The notes below the pieces were generated by a model that was given only the letters and a program-made list of their open reading frames with translations, was not told the DNA's origin and did no database searches. A DNA stretch of 64,000 nucleotides, from contig NZ_CALNVW010000049.1 of NCBI RefSeq assembly GCF_940670765.1, forward strand, positions 1 through 64,000. The letters are read 5' to 3'. Positions within the stretch are counted from its first letter, which is position 1. The number at the start of each line of letters is the position of its first letter. The stretch is from Streptomyces sp. A 4/2. Its GTDB lineage: Bacteria > Actinomycetota > Actinomycetes > Streptomycetales > Streptomycetaceae. The position numbers and the translations under genes were made by a program. This document shows, one piece after another, positions 15,370 to 24,326 of the stretch.

Positions 15370-16494
15370 GTGGCAGCCAATGACCGAGCAGCACCCGGGA
15401 AGTCCGGCGGGAGCTCCTCCGGCAATGAAGCGCTGATGCGCGCCACGCTGAGCGCTGTCGCGCCCGGTACAGCGCTGCGCGACGGCCTGGAACGCATCCT
15501 TCGCGGGAACACCGGCGGCCTGATCGTCCTGGGCATGGACAAGACCGTCGAGTCGATGTGCACCGGCGGCTTCGTCATGGACGTGGAGTTCGCCGCGACC
15601 CGCCTGCGCGAGCTCTGCAAGCTCGACGGCGCGCTGATCCTCGACAAGGATCTCACCAAGATTCTGCGGGCCGGTGTCCAGCTGGTCCCGGACGCGTCGA
15701 TCCCCACCGAGGAGACCGGCACCCGTCACCGCACGGCCGACCGGGTCTCCAAACAGTGCGGTTTCCCGGTCGTCTCGGTGTCGCAGTCGATGCATCTGAT
15801 CGCGCTGTACGTCGACGGGGAGCGCCGGGTCCTGGAGGAGTCGGCGGCGATCCTGTCCCGCGCCAACCAGGCACTGGCCACGCTGGAGCGGTACAAGCTC
15901 CGGCTCGACGAGGTCGCCGGCACGCTCTCTGCGCTGGAGATCGAGGACCTGGTGACGGTCCGGGACGTCACGGCCGTGGCGCAGCGGCTGGAGATGGTCC
16001 GGCGGATCGCCACCGAGATCGCCGAGTACGTGGTGGAGCTGGGCACCGACGGCCGGCTGCTCTCCCTCCAGCTCGACGAGCTGATCGCGGGGGTCGAGCC
16101 GGAGCGGGAGCTGGTGGTCCGGGACTACGTGCCGGAGCCGACGGCGAAGCGTTCGCGCACGGTCGCCGAGGCGCTGGTCGAGCTGAACACGCTCAGCCAT
16201 ACGGAACTTCTCGAACTGCCCGTCGTGGCACGGGCGTTGGGCTACAGCGGCTCCCCCGAGACGCTCGACTCCGCGGTGTCGCCGCGCGGGTACCGGCTGC
16301 TGGCGAAGGTGCCGCGGCTGCCCGGAGCGATCATCGAGCGGCTGGTCGAGCACTTCGGCGGGCTGCAGAAGCTGCTGGCCGCGAGCGTCGACGATCTGCA
16401 GACGGTGGACGGGGTCGGCGAGGCGCGGGCCCGGAGCGTGCGGGAGGGGCTGTCGCGGCTCGCGGAGTCCTCGATCCTTGAGCGGTACGTCTAG
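15370..16494 (+). CDS. disA: DNA integrity scanning protein, diadenylate cyclase
   Basis: A 374-residue enzyme that makes c-di-AMP from two ATP and scans DNA for branched structures. The DAC-domain active-site motifs are present: DGA at residues 86-88 and RHR at 119-121 (GTRHRTADR). The C-terminal part has the linker helices and a helix-hairpin-helix DNA-binding end (VDGVGEARARSVREGLSRLAE). GTG at 15370 has GGAGGAG 4 bp before it. It follows radA closely and is probably cotranscribed. In Streptomyces DisA is, as far as I know, the only c-di-AMP synthetase. Confidence 0.97.
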   Translation: MAANDRAAPGKSGGSSSGNEALMRATLSAVAPGTALRDGLERILRGNTGGLIVLGMDKTVESMCTGGFVMDVEFAATRLRELCKLDGALILDKDLTKILRAGVQLVPDASIPTEETGTRHRTADRVSKQCGFPVVSVSQSMHLIALYVDGERRVLEESAAILSRANQALATLERYKLRLDEVAGTLSALEIEDLVTVRDVTAVAQRLEMVRRIATEIAEYVVELGTDGRLLSLQLDELIAGVEPERELVVRDYVPEPTAKRSRTVAEALVELNTLSHTELLELPVVARALGYSGSPETLDSAVSPRGYRLLAKVPRLPGAIIERLVEHFGGLQKLLAASVDDLQTVDGVGEARARSVREGLSRLAESSILERYV

Positions 16495-16520
16495 GCGGTG
16501 GCCTTGGAGGGCGGTGGCGT

Positions 16521-16566
16521 TTCGGGGCTCCGCCCCGGACCCCGCTCCTCAATCGCCGGAGGGGCT
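16521..16566. repeat. Dispersed Streptomyces intergenic repeat (GGGGCTCCGCCCC type)
   Basis: The stretch contains GGGGCTCCGCCCC, then CCCCGCTCCTCAA and CGCCGGAGGGGCT. I recognise this block from the spaces between many convergent genes in Streptomyces genomes. The first part is a short hairpin and the second half can pair partly with it. It lies between the disA stop and the stop of the next gene on the minus strand and may serve as a two-way terminator. The family identity is from memory. Confidence 0.6.
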
Positions 16567-16600
16567 CGAGGGTCCGGAGGGGCTCGGGTTTCCCGGCCCG

Positions 16601-17437
16601 TCAGTCCTTCGCCAGGACCACCGAGGTCTGCTTCACCGGCATGCCCGGCGCCTCCGCCTCCACCAGGTACGTGCCCGGACCGGCGACCGCGGGCCCCGGC
16701 TTCTCGCACTTCGGGGCGGACTTCTTGCGGTCCCACTCGACGGTGTGGGTGATCGTGGAGTCCGCCGGGACCTGGATGAAGAGCGACCTGGCGTCCGTCG
16801 GGCAGTCCTTCGACGACCAGACGACGCCGTCGTTCTCGGTGGATGTGATGGTGAACACAGTCCCCTTGGGGCCGAAGTCCACCTTGCAGTCCGCCGCCGA
16901 GGTGTTCTTGGCGACCAGGTCGAACTTCGGCTTCTCGCCCGGCGCGTAGCTGTTCCTGGTCGTACGCACCGTCAACTGGACCGCTCCCGCAGTGCAGTCG
17001 GGGAGGCCGGAGCTCGCCGGGACCTGCTGACCGGCGGTGCCGCCGCCGCCTGCCGCGCCCGAACCGGCGCTGCCGCCGGTGCCGTTGGAGTCGCCGCCGG
17101 CGTCGTCGCCGGAACCGCCCGTTCCCGTACCGCCGCCGCCCGAGCCGCTGTCCGCGTCACCCGACCCACCGGAGCCGCCCGGGTCCGAACCGCCGGAACT
17201 GCTCGACTCGCCACGTCCGCCCGGTGCTTGGCTGATCGCGGGGCCCGTCTGTGAGGGGCCCGGGGTGATCGACTTCGCCGGGCTCGACCCCTTCGCAGTG
17301 GATTTGGGGTGCTTTCCGCCGCCGCCCGAGGTCACGATCCACACGACGAGCAGAGCGAGCAGCGCAACCAGAGTCGCCGCTACTGCCCTCCGTCGCCAGT
17401 AGATGGAGGAGGGAAGCGGCCCGACCGGATTGCGCAT
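16601..17437 (-). CDS. Membrane-anchored extracytoplasmic beta-sandwich protein
   Basis: A 278-residue protein. A short cytoplasmic start (MRNPVGPLPSSIYWRRR) leads into one membrane segment (AVAATLVALLALLVVWIV), then about 100 residues of Gly/Ser/Thr-rich linker, then a C-terminal beta domain with four cysteines (PDCTAGAV, ADCKVDF, KDCPTD, KCEKPG). Phrases such as SYAPGEKPKFDLVAKNTS and GPGTYLVEAE fit BsuPI-like or Ig-like fold domains. The start at 17437 excludes a non-coding extension. Role unknown; a cell-surface location is likely. Confidence 0.72.
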   Translation of the reverse strand: MRNPVGPLPSSIYWRRRAVAATLVALLALLVVWIVTSGGGGKHPKSTAKGSSPAKSITPGPSQTGPAISQAPGGRGESSSSGGSDPGGSGGSGDADSGSGGGGTGTGGSGDDAGGDSNGTGGSAGSGAAGGGGTAGQQVPASSGLPDCTAGAVQLTVRTTRNSYAPGEKPKFDLVAKNTSAADCKVDFGPKGTVFTITSTENDGVVWSSKDCPTDARSLFIQVPADSTITHTVEWDRKKSAPKCEKPGPAVAGPGTYLVEAEAPGMPVKQTSVVLAKD

Positions 17438-17620
17438 AGATCCCACGGCGCAAACTGTACGAGAGATCAGGACCAACTCAGGCCCCACATGCCGCTGTCC
17501 GGGCAACTTTTACGGATCATCATTCCGCAGACCGTGCCGGAGCGCCGTCTTCCGCGCGGGCCGGGGACAGGGGGATCGCCCGTGGTGACCGCACAGGGAT
17601 GACCCATACTGTCCGTCACC

Positions 17621-18229
17621 ATGGACAGTTCTTCCCAGCTCTACAAAGACATCCTCGAATTCGCCCACTCCACTCCCTCCTGGGTGCAGCAGCTCATGGA
17701 GTTGTGGACGGAGGCCGGTCTGCTGCTCTTCGCGGTCCTCTTCGTCGTGGTGTGGTGGCGGGCGCGCACCCGCTCGTCCCAGGCGATGAGCCTGGCGCTG
17801 CTCGCGCCGCTGGGGACCGCCATCGCGTACGTCATCAGCGAGGTGCTGAAGTCGGTGATCCACGAGGAACGTCCGTGCCGGGCCGTCTCGGGGGCGATGC
17901 GCCCGCTGATCGACTGCCCGGCGCCCGGTGACTGGTCCTTCCCGAGCAACCACTCGATCATCGCCGCGTCCGCCGCGGTGGGTCTCTCCCTCGCCATGGT
18001 GCGGCTCGTCTGGCTCACCGTGCCGGTGGCGCTGCTGATGGCGTTCTCGCGGGTCTTCGTCGGGGTGCACTATCCGCACGACGTGATCGTCGGCCTCCTC
18101 CTCGGCGCACTCGTCGCGCTGCTGGTCAGCGAATTCCTGACGCGTCCCGTGCGGTCGCTGGTGGAGACCATGCGGACGAGTGACATCAGCGCCGCGGCCT
18201 GGTTCGTGGGGCCGGGTCTCCGGAGCTGA
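17621..18229 (+). CDS. PAP2-family membrane phosphatase
   Basis: A 202-residue membrane protein with the three-part phosphatidic acid phosphatase type 2 signature: KSVIHEERPC (KX6RP), WSFPSNHS (PSGH type with Asn for Gly) and SRVFVGVHYPHDVIVG (SRX5HX3D), separated by hydrophobic segments. Enzymes of this kind dephosphorylate lipid carriers such as undecaprenyl pyrophosphate or phosphatidyl lipids at the outer face of the membrane. mutY begins 16 bp downstream, so the two are probably cotranscribed. Confidence 0.88.
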   Translation: MDSSSQLYKDILEFAHSTPSWVQQLMELWTEAGLLLFAVLFVVVWWRARTRSSQAMSLALLAPLGTAIAYVISEVLKSVIHEERPCRAVSGAMRPLIDCPAPGDWSFPSNHSIIAASAAVGLSLAMVRLVWLTVPVALLMAFSRVFVGVHYPHDVIVGLLLGALVALLVSEFLTRPVRSLVETMRTSDISAAAWFVGPGLRS

Positions 18230-18245
18230 GAGGATCGGAGGTGCC

Positions 18246-19163
18246 ATGACTGCGACCACTGAGCCTTCACACGAGCCCGCCGCCCCCGCCGCCGCCGACC
18301 TCCACTCCCCCGTCCTCGCCTGGTTCGCCTCGAACGCCCGCGATCTGCCGTGGCGCCGCCCCGAGGCGGGCGCCTGGGGGGTGATGGTCAGCGAGTTCAT
18401 GCTCCAGCAGACCCCTGTCGTCCGGGTGCTCCCGGTGTACGAGCAGTGGCTGGCGCGCTGGCCGCGCCCCGCGGATCTGGCCGCCGAGGCCCCCGGCGAA
18501 GCGGTCCGCGCCTGGGGCAGGCTCGGCTATCCGCGGCGGGCGCTGCGGCTGCACGGGGCGGCGCAGGCCATAACGGAACGGCACGGCGGGGACGTACCGA
18601 CCGAGCACGCGCAGCTGATCTCGCTGCCCGGCATCGGCGAGTACACGGCGGCAGCCGTCGCCTCCTTCGCCCATGGTCAGCGTCACGCGGTCCTGGACAC
18701 CAACGTGCGGCGGGTCTTCGCCCGCGCGGTCACCGGCGTCGAGTACCCGCCGAACGCCACCACGGCCGCCGAGCGCAAGCTCGCCCGCACGCTACTCCCC
18801 GAGGACGAGGCCACGGCGGCCCGCTGGGCGGCGGCCTCGATGGAGCTGGGCGCCCTGGTCTGTACGGCCAAGAAACCGGAGTGCGGGCGCTGCCCCGTCG
18901 CCGGGCAGTGCGCCTGGCGGCTGGCGGGCAAGCCCGCGCACACGGGGGCGCCCCGGCGCGGACAGACGTACGCCGGTACGGACCGCCAGGTGCGCGGCAA
19001 GCTGCTCGCGGTGCTGCGGGAAGCGGTGGATCCCGTACCCCAGACGGAGCTGGACGCGGTGTGGCACGAGCCGGTGCAGCGGGCCAGGGCGCTGGACGGG
19101 CTGGTCGCGGACGGGCTCGTGGAGCCACTGGCGGACGGGGTGTACCGGCTCCCCCTGGGCTGA
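18246..19163 (+). CDS. mutY: A/G-specific adenine glycosylase
   Basis: A 305-residue base-excision repair enzyme that removes adenine mispaired with 8-oxoguanine. It has the helix-hairpin-helix region LISLPGIGEYTAAAVASFA, the following catalytic-Asp segment VLDTNVRRV, and the [4Fe-4S] cysteines in CTAKKPECGRCPVAGQC (C-X6-C-X2-C-X5-C). The ATG at 18246 follows GGATCGGAGG. The C-terminal MutT-like domain is short, as in other actinobacterial forms. It lies between the PAP2 gene and sigE. Confidence 0.95.
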   Translation: MTATTEPSHEPAAPAAADLHSPVLAWFASNARDLPWRRPEAGAWGVMVSEFMLQQTPVVRVLPVYEQWLARWPRPADLAAEAPGEAVRAWGRLGYPRRALRLHGAAQAITERHGGDVPTEHAQLISLPGIGEYTAAAVASFAHGQRHAVLDTNVRRVFARAVTGVEYPPNATTAAERKLARTLLPEDEATAARWAAASMELGALVCTAKKPECGRCPVAGQCAWRLAGKPAHTGAPRRGQTYAGTDRQVRGKLLAVLREAVDPVPQTELDAVWHEPVQRARALDGLVADGLVEPLADGVYRLPLG

Positions 19164-19172
19164 TCGCGTTTT

Positions 19173-19210
19173 AAACCTGATTCACCGATCTTCGTTACAC
19201 AACCGATGGA
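19173..19210 (+). promoter_or_regulatory. Direct repeats in the sigE promoter region, possible CseB sites
   Basis: Between mutY and sigE the motif ACCTGA/ACCGAT occurs at 19175, 19184 and 19202, that is at spacings of 9 and 18 bp, just after a short AT-rich patch (GTTTTAAAC). In S. coelicolor the sigE promoter requires the OmpR-type regulator CseB, and such regulators bind direct repeats. The link to CseB is inference from position and repeat pattern. Confidence 0.35.
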
Positions 19211-19333
19211 CAGCCGTGCGGCAGCCGACGGCTGGTACGCACAGCTCCGTGACAACGCCTCCGTAGCTTCGTGGACAGACCACAGAACAGACCACGCAGC
19301 AGTGCACACGGGGAACGACGGAGGCGGTTGGGT

Positions 19334-19885
19334 ATGGCGCACGGTGAGGTGCTCGAATTCGAGGAGTACGTACGCACCAGGCAGGAAGCGCTCCTGCGGA
19401 GTGCCCGCCGGCTGGTGCCCGACCCCGTCGACGCCCAGGATCTGCTGCAGACCGCGCTGGCCCGTACGTACCGCCGCTGGGAAGGCATCGCCGACAAGTC
19501 GCTCGCCGACGCCTATCTGCGCCGCGTCATGATCAACACCCGTACGGAGTGGTGGCGCGCCCGCAAGCTGGAGGAAGTGCCCACCGAGCAGCTGCCCGAC
19601 GCGAGCATCGAGGACGGCACCGAGCAGCACGCCGACCGCGCCCTGCTGATGGACATCCTGAAGGTGCTCGCTCCCAAGCAGCGCAGTGTCGTCGTCCTGC
19701 GACACTGGGAGCAGATGAGTACCGAGGAGACGGCTGCCGCACTGGGCATGTCTGCCGGTACGGTGAAGAGCACTCTGCACCGGGCCCTCGCACGGCTCCG
19801 GCAGGAGTTGGAGAGCCGCGACATCGACGCCCGAGCGCTGATCCGTGGTGAACAAGAGATGGGGCGGGAGCGGTGCGCGGCCTGA
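19334..19885 (+). CDS. sigE: ECF RNA polymerase sigma factor SigE
   Basis: A 183-residue extracytoplasmic-function sigma factor of the SigE type, which directs the cell-envelope stress response in Streptomyces. Region 2 reads ARRLVPDPVDAQDLLQTALAR and YLRRVMINTRTEWWRARK, region 4 reads EQMSTEETAAALGMSAGTVK. From memory it is nearly identical to S. coelicolor SigE. I use the ATG at 19334 (MAHGEVLEFEEY) with GGAGGCGG upstream. It has no anti-sigma partner; control is by the CseB/CseC system encoded downstream. Its last 13 nt overlap the cseA start. Confidence 0.95.
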   Translation: MAHGEVLEFEEYVRTRQEALLRSARRLVPDPVDAQDLLQTALARTYRRWEGIADKSLADAYLRRVMINTRTEWWRARKLEEVPTEQLPDASIEDGTEQHADRALLMDILKVLAPKQRSVVVLRHWEQMSTEETAAALGMSAGTVKSTLHRALARLRQELESRDIDARALIRGEQEMGRERCAA

Positions 19886-20616
19886 AGAGTGGCCTGACCC
19901 ATGACCTGGACGAAGATCCGGCCGACGGCCCGGACGGGGACCGGGGCGGCGGCCGGGGAGCCAGGAACGGAACACTGGCGGCGAGTGTCACGGCGGTCGC
20001 CGGGCTCGTCGCCCTCGGGCTGTTCCTCGCCGGCTGCGACTCCGGCGGCACCGGCACCCGGGACGCGGGAGAGGCCCGGTCGGTCCCCGCGGTCGGCACG
20101 CTGGAGCCCTCGCCGGACTCCGGTTCGGCCACGGTCATCCAGCCCGCGGAACGCGTCGACGCGGTGCGGCTGGTCCGGCAGGATCCCGAGGTCAGCCCGG
20201 CGGTGAAGCGCGATCTGAAGCCGTGTTCCAAGAGCGACTACCCGGTCGACGTCTCGTACGGGCACCTGACCGGCAACAGCGTCGCCGACGTCGTGGTGAA
20301 CGTGATGACCTGCCGTGACGCGGTGGGCGTCGCCACCTACGTCTACCGGGCCAAGGGCGACACGTACAAGAACGTCTTCACCTCGGAGGCGGCACCGGTC
20401 TACTCGGAGATCGACCGGGGTGACCTGGTGGTCACGAAGCAGCAGTACGCCAAGGGCGACTCGGTGTCGTACGCGTCGAGCGAGGACGTCTTCACGTACC
20501 ACTGGGCGAACAACAAGTTCTCCCAGACCGACACCGTGCACACCGACTTCAGCCGGGCGGTCGGTGACGGGGACAGCGACGGCGGCACCGCGACGGTCGG
20601 CCCCACGAACAACTGA
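19873..20616 (+). CDS. cseA: Lipoprotein CseA, modulator of the sigE system
   Basis: A 247-residue lipoprotein. After an acidic, glycine-rich N-terminal stretch of about 32 residues comes a hydrophobic core and a lipobox LAGC, so the mature protein is anchored outside the membrane. In S. coelicolor loss of CseA raises sigE expression, which marks it as a negative modulator of the CseC signal. The GTG at 19873 overlaps the sigE end. The n-region is long for a lipoprotein, so a start further in is possible, but no better candidate with a Shine-Dalgarno sequence is evident. Confidence 0.9.
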   Translation: MRGLKSGLTHDLDEDPADGPDGDRGGGRGARNGTLAASVTAVAGLVALGLFLAGCDSGGTGTRDAGEARSVPAVGTLEPSPDSGSATVIQPAERVDAVRLVRQDPEVSPAVKRDLKPCSKSDYPVDVSYGHLTGNSVADVVVNVMTCRDAVGVATYVYRAKGDTYKNVFTSEAAPVYSEIDRGDLVVTKQQYAKGDSVSYASSEDVFTYHWANNKFSQTDTVHTDFSRAVGDGDSDGGTATVGPTNN

Positions 20617-20628
20617 GAAAGCAGCGGA

Positions 20629-21327
20629 ATGGCTGAGACCCATGTCCTCTTCGTCGAGGACGACGATGTGATCCGCGAGGCGACCCAGCTCGCGCTGGAG
20701 CGCGACGGCTTCCGGGTCACCGCGATGCCCGACGGGCTGTCGGGCCTCGACGCGTTCCGTACGAACCAGCCCGACATCGCACTGCTCGATGTGATGGTGC
20801 CGGGCCTGGACGGGGTCTCCCTGTGCCGCCGGATCCGTGACCAGTCGACCGTGCCGGTGATCATGCTGTCGGCGCGCGCCGACTCGATCGATGTCGTGCT
20901 GGGCCTGGAGGCCGGGGCCGACGACTACGTGACCAAGCCGTTCGACGGTGCGGTGCTGGTGGCCCGGATACGCGCCGTGCTGCGCCGCTTCGGGCATGCG
21001 AACGGCTCCGGTTCGGACGGCGGCACACAGCCGGACGAGCGCGGGGTGCTGGTCTTCGGTGCCATCGAGGTCGACACGGAGGGCATGGAGGTGCGCAAGC
21101 ACGGCGAGCACGTGGCCCTGACCCCGACCGAGATGCGGCTGCTGCTGGAGTTCTCGTCGGCGCCGGGCACGGTGCTCTCCCGCGACAAGCTCCTCGAACG
21201 GGTCTGGGACTACGGCTGGGGCGGCGACACCCGGGTGGTCGACGTCCATGTACAGCGGCTGCGCACGAAGATCGGGCAGGACCGGATCGAAACGGTCCGC
21301 GGCTTCGGATACAAGCTCAAGGCATGA
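20629..21327 (+). CDS. cseB: Response regulator CseB (OmpR family)
   Basis: A 232-residue regulator with a receiver domain (acidic pocket VEDDD, phosphoacceptor Asp54 in LLDVMVPG, Lys in VTKPFDG) and a C-terminal winged helix (LTPTEMRLLLEFSS, WGGDTRVVDVHVQRLRTKIG). It is phosphorylated by CseC and activates the sigE promoter in response to cell-wall damage. It begins 12 bp after cseA and overlaps cseC by 4 nt (ATGA at 21324-21327). Confidence 0.95.
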   Translation: MAETHVLFVEDDDVIREATQLALERDGFRVTAMPDGLSGLDAFRTNQPDIALLDVMVPGLDGVSLCRRIRDQSTVPVIMLSARADSIDVVLGLEAGADDYVTKPFDGAVLVARIRAVLRRFGHANGSGSDGGTQPDERGVLVFGAIEVDTEGMEVRKHGEHVALTPTEMRLLLEFSSAPGTVLSRDKLLERVWDYGWGGDTRVVDVHVQRLRTKIGQDRIETVRGFGYKLKA

Positions 21328-22634
21328 GGCACTTCGCACTGCGCACCGGGGTCCGGTGGAAGATCAGCATCGCGATCGCCGGGGTCGGCGCGCTGATCGC
21401 CATCGCGCTCAGTCTCGTCGTACACAACGCGGCGCGCGTCTCGATGCTCGACAACGCGCGGGACACCCAGGTCGGCCGGCTCCAGTTCGCCCTGCGGCTC
21501 TACGAGTCGAAGAAGCAGCAGCTGCCGCAGTTCGGCTCCAAGGTCAATGACCCGACCCTCCCCGCGGAACTGCGCCGGCGGGCAGCCGACAACCGGCTCT
21601 CCACCCTGATCGTCGAGCACGCCGACGACGTGCCCGACGTCTGGGCCGCCGCCCCGCTGGCCAACGGCAGCGTGCTGTCCCTGCACAGCCGCTACAGCAG
21701 CAACGCCACCGTGATGCAGGACCTGGACCGGGCCCTGGTCATCGGCTCGGTCTCGGTGGTGCTCGGCGGCAGCGCGCTGGGCGTGCTGATAGGGGGGCAG
21801 CTCTCACGGCGGCTCCGCAAGGCGGCAGCGGCGGCGAGCAAGGTCGCACACGGCGGTACGGATGTCCGGGTCAGGGACGCCATCGGCGGTTTCGTACGCG
21901 ACGAGACCGACGAGCTGGCCCGCGCCGTGGACGCGATGACCGACACCCTCCAGGAGCGGGTGGAGGCCGAACGCCGGGTCACCGCGGACATCGCGCACGA
22001 GCTGCGGACACCGGTCACCGGGCTGCTGACGGCGGCGGAGCTGCTGCCGCCGGGCCGCCCCACGGAGCTGGTGCGCAACCGGGCGCAGGCGCTGCGGACG
22101 CTGGTCGAGGACGTACTGGAAGTGGCCAGGCTGGACAGCGCGTCCGAGCGGGCGGAGCTCCAGGAGATCGCGCTGGGCGAGTTCGTCAGCCGACGGGTGA
22201 CGATCATGGCCCCGGACGCGACGGTGCGGGTGATCCACGAGTCGTGGGTCAACACCGATCCGCGACGGCTGGAGCGGATCATCGGCAATCTGCTCGGCAA
22301 CGCGGCCAAGCACGGCGGTACGCCGGTGGAGGTCACGGTCGAGGGCCGGGTGGTACGGGTGCGGGATCACGGCCCCGGGTTCCCGGAGGATCTGCTGCGG
22401 GAGGGGCCGAGCCGGTTCCGCACCGGCAGCAGCGACCGGTCCGGCGTCGGACACGGCCTGGGGCTGACGATCGCGTCCGGGCAGGCCCGCGTGCTGGGTG
22501 CGCGGCTGACGTTCCGCAACGCGGCTCCGGAGGGCGCGAAGGAGACGGGCGGCGCCATCGCGGTGCTCTGGCTCCCGGAGCACGCCCCGACGAACACCGG
22601 CAGCTACCCGACGCTGACCCGGCCGAAGCCGTAG
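21324..22634 (+). CDS. cseC: Sensor histidine kinase CseC
   Basis: A 436-residue membrane kinase. The layout is a first membrane helix (SIAIAGVGALIAIALSLVV), an extracytoplasmic sensor region of about 110 residues, a second helix (VSVVLGGSALGVLIGG), a HAMP-type linker, an H-box with His225 (DIAHELRTPVTG), and an ATPase domain with N-box NLLGNAAKHGG and G-boxes DHGPGFP and GVGHGLGL. It senses envelope damage and phosphorylates CseB. A strong hairpin follows the gene. Confidence 0.95.
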   Translation: MRHFALRTGVRWKISIAIAGVGALIAIALSLVVHNAARVSMLDNARDTQVGRLQFALRLYESKKQQLPQFGSKVNDPTLPAELRRRAADNRLSTLIVEHADDVPDVWAAAPLANGSVLSLHSRYSSNATVMQDLDRALVIGSVSVVLGGSALGVLIGGQLSRRLRKAAAAASKVAHGGTDVRVRDAIGGFVRDETDELARAVDAMTDTLQERVEAERRVTADIAHELRTPVTGLLTAAELLPPGRPTELVRNRAQALRTLVEDVLEVARLDSASERAELQEIALGEFVSRRVTIMAPDATVRVIHESWVNTDPRRLERIIGNLLGNAAKHGGTPVEVTVEGRVVRVRDHGPGFPEDLLREGPSRFRTGSSDRSGVGHGLGLTIASGQARVLGARLTFRNAAPEGAKETGGAIAVLWLPEHAPTNTGSYPTLTRPKP

Positions 22635-22646
22635 GGACGTCATGCC

Positions 22647-22684
22647 GGAGGGGCCCCGGGGTGCGTGCGCCCCGGGGCCCCTCC
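22647..22684. terminator. Bidirectional terminator between cseC and the MFS gene
   Basis: GGAGGGGCCCCGGGG (22647-22661) and CCCCGGGGCCCCTCC (22670-22684) form a perfect 15-bp stem with an 8-base loop. It lies between two convergent genes and would stop transcription from both sides. No U-run. Confidence 0.75.
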
Positions 22685-22703
22685 GTGTCTACGTCCGTGC
22701 CGG

Positions 22704-24296
22704 TCAGACGGTCTCGACCGCCGCCTTGACCTCGCCCTCCTGGGACGCCGCCGTGGGGGCCGGGCCGCCGCCGCGCAGCGCCACTTCCTTGACGAAGACC
22801 GCGGCCACGATCACGGCGAGACCGGCCACCGCGCCCAGCAGGAACCCGCCGTGCGTACCGGCCGCCACCGCGTACTGGTACGCGTCCCTGGCCTGCGCCG
22901 GCAGCTTCGCGAGGTGCGCCGCGTCCAGCTGCGCCGAGGGGAGCGAGACGCCCTTGCCCATCCGCGCGGCCATCTCGTCCTGCACCTTGCTGGTGAAGAG
23001 CGCGCCCATGATCGAGACGCCGAAGGAGGAGCCGAGGGTACGGAAGAGGGTGGTGGAGGACGAGGCGACGCCCATGTCCTTCAGCTCCACGCTGTTCTGC
23101 GCGACCAGCATGGTGATTTGCATCAAGAAGCCCATACCGGCACCGACCACGGCCATGTAGATGCCGGTCGTCAGGCGGGTGGTGTGGACGTCCATCGTCG
23201 ACAGCAGGTACAGCCCGGCGACCATCAGGACGCCGCCCACGATCGGGAAGAGCTTGTACTTACCGGTGTTGGTGGTGATACGGCCCGCGATCAGCGAGAC
23301 GGCCATCATCGCCAGCAGCATCGGCATCAGCAGCAGACCCGAGTTGGTCGCGGACGCACCCTGCACCGACTGCTGGAACAGCGGCAGGAAGAGCATCGCG
23401 CCGAACATCACGAAGCCCGTGAGGAAGCCGATGACGGACATCAGCGTGAAGTTGCGGCTGCGGAAGATGTGCAGCGGCACGACCGGCTCGGCGGCCTTGG
23501 TCTCCCAGAAGACGAAGCCCAGCAGCGCCGCGATACCGATGAAGATCAGTTCCATGATGATGGCCGAGCCCCAGGCGTACTGCGAGCCGCCCCAGGTGGT
23601 GACCAGTACGATCGAGACGATGCCCACGGTGAGCAGCGCCGTACCCAGATAGTCGATCCGGCCCCGGGCCCGCTTCTTGGGCAGATGCAGTACGGCGGTG
23701 ACCATCGCGAGCGCCACGGCGCCCAGCGGGAGGTTGATGTAGAAGGTCCAGCGCCAGCCGAGGTGGTCGGTGATCGCGCCGCCGACGAGCGGCCCGCCGA
23801 TCATCGCGACCGCCATGACGCCGGCCATCATGCCCTGGTACTTGCCCCGCTCACGCGGCGGGATGAGGTCGCCGATGATCGCCATGACGCCGACCATCAG
23901 ACCGCCCGCACCCAGCCCCTGGACGGCCCGGAAGCCGATCAGCTGGGACATGTCCTGCGCCATCCCGCTCAGCGCGGAGCCGACCAGGAAGATGACGATG
24001 GAGGCGAGGAAGGCGCCCTTGCGCCCGTACATGTCGCCGATCTTCCCCCAGATCGGCGTCGAAGCGGCCGTCGCGAGGGTGTATGCGGTCACCACCCAGG
24101 ACAGATGTTCCAGTCCGCCCAGTTCGCCGACGATCGTCGGCATGGCCGTATTCACGATCATGTTGTCGAGCATCGCGAGCAACATCGCGATCATCAGCGC
24201 GAACAGCACCACCCTGACACTGCGCGCCCGTGGCTCGGCTTTCGCCTCTGCCCCGGCCTTCGCCACATCTACGGTCTCCGACACGTACCCCACCAC
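22704..24296 (-). CDS. MFS multidrug efflux transporter, DHA2 (EmrB/QacA) type
   Basis: A protein of about 530 residues with 14 predicted membrane segments. Motif A-like GDMYGRKGAFLASIV, motif C-like segments and FRAVQGLGAGGLMVGVMAII are typical of drug:proton antiporters of the EmrB/QacA group. The frame opens at GTG 24296; a second GTG at 24284 (VSETVDV) is about as plausible, since AGGGGAG precedes both. It is divergent from a TetR gene across a large dyad, so substrate-induced derepression is the likely control. Confidence 0.92.
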   Translation of the reverse strand: MVGYVSETVDVAKAGAEAKAEPRARSVRVVLFALMIAMLLAMLDNMIVNTAMPTIVGELGGLEHLSWVVTAYTLATAASTPIWGKIGDMYGRKGAFLASIVIFLVGSALSGMAQDMSQLIGFRAVQGLGAGGLMVGVMAIIGDLIPPRERGKYQGMMAGVMAVAMIGGPLVGGAITDHLGWRWTFYINLPLGAVALAMVTAVLHLPKKRARGRIDYLGTALLTVGIVSIVLVTTWGGSQYAWGSAIIMELIFIGIAALLGFVFWETKAAEPVVPLHIFRSRNFTLMSVIGFLTGFVMFGAMLFLPLFQQSVQGASATNSGLLLMPMLLAMMAVSLIAGRITTNTGKYKLFPIVGGVLMVAGLYLLSTMDVHTTRLTTGIYMAVVGAGMGFLMQITMLVAQNSVELKDMGVASSSTTLFRTLGSSFGVSIMGALFTSKVQDEMAARMGKGVSLPSAQLDAAHLAKLPAQARDAYQYAVAAGTHGGFLLGAVAGLAVIVAAVFVKEVALRGGGPAPTAASQEGEVKAAVETV

Positions 24297-24326
24297 TCCC
24301 CTGGAAACTGCCGGCCCGACTCTGCA

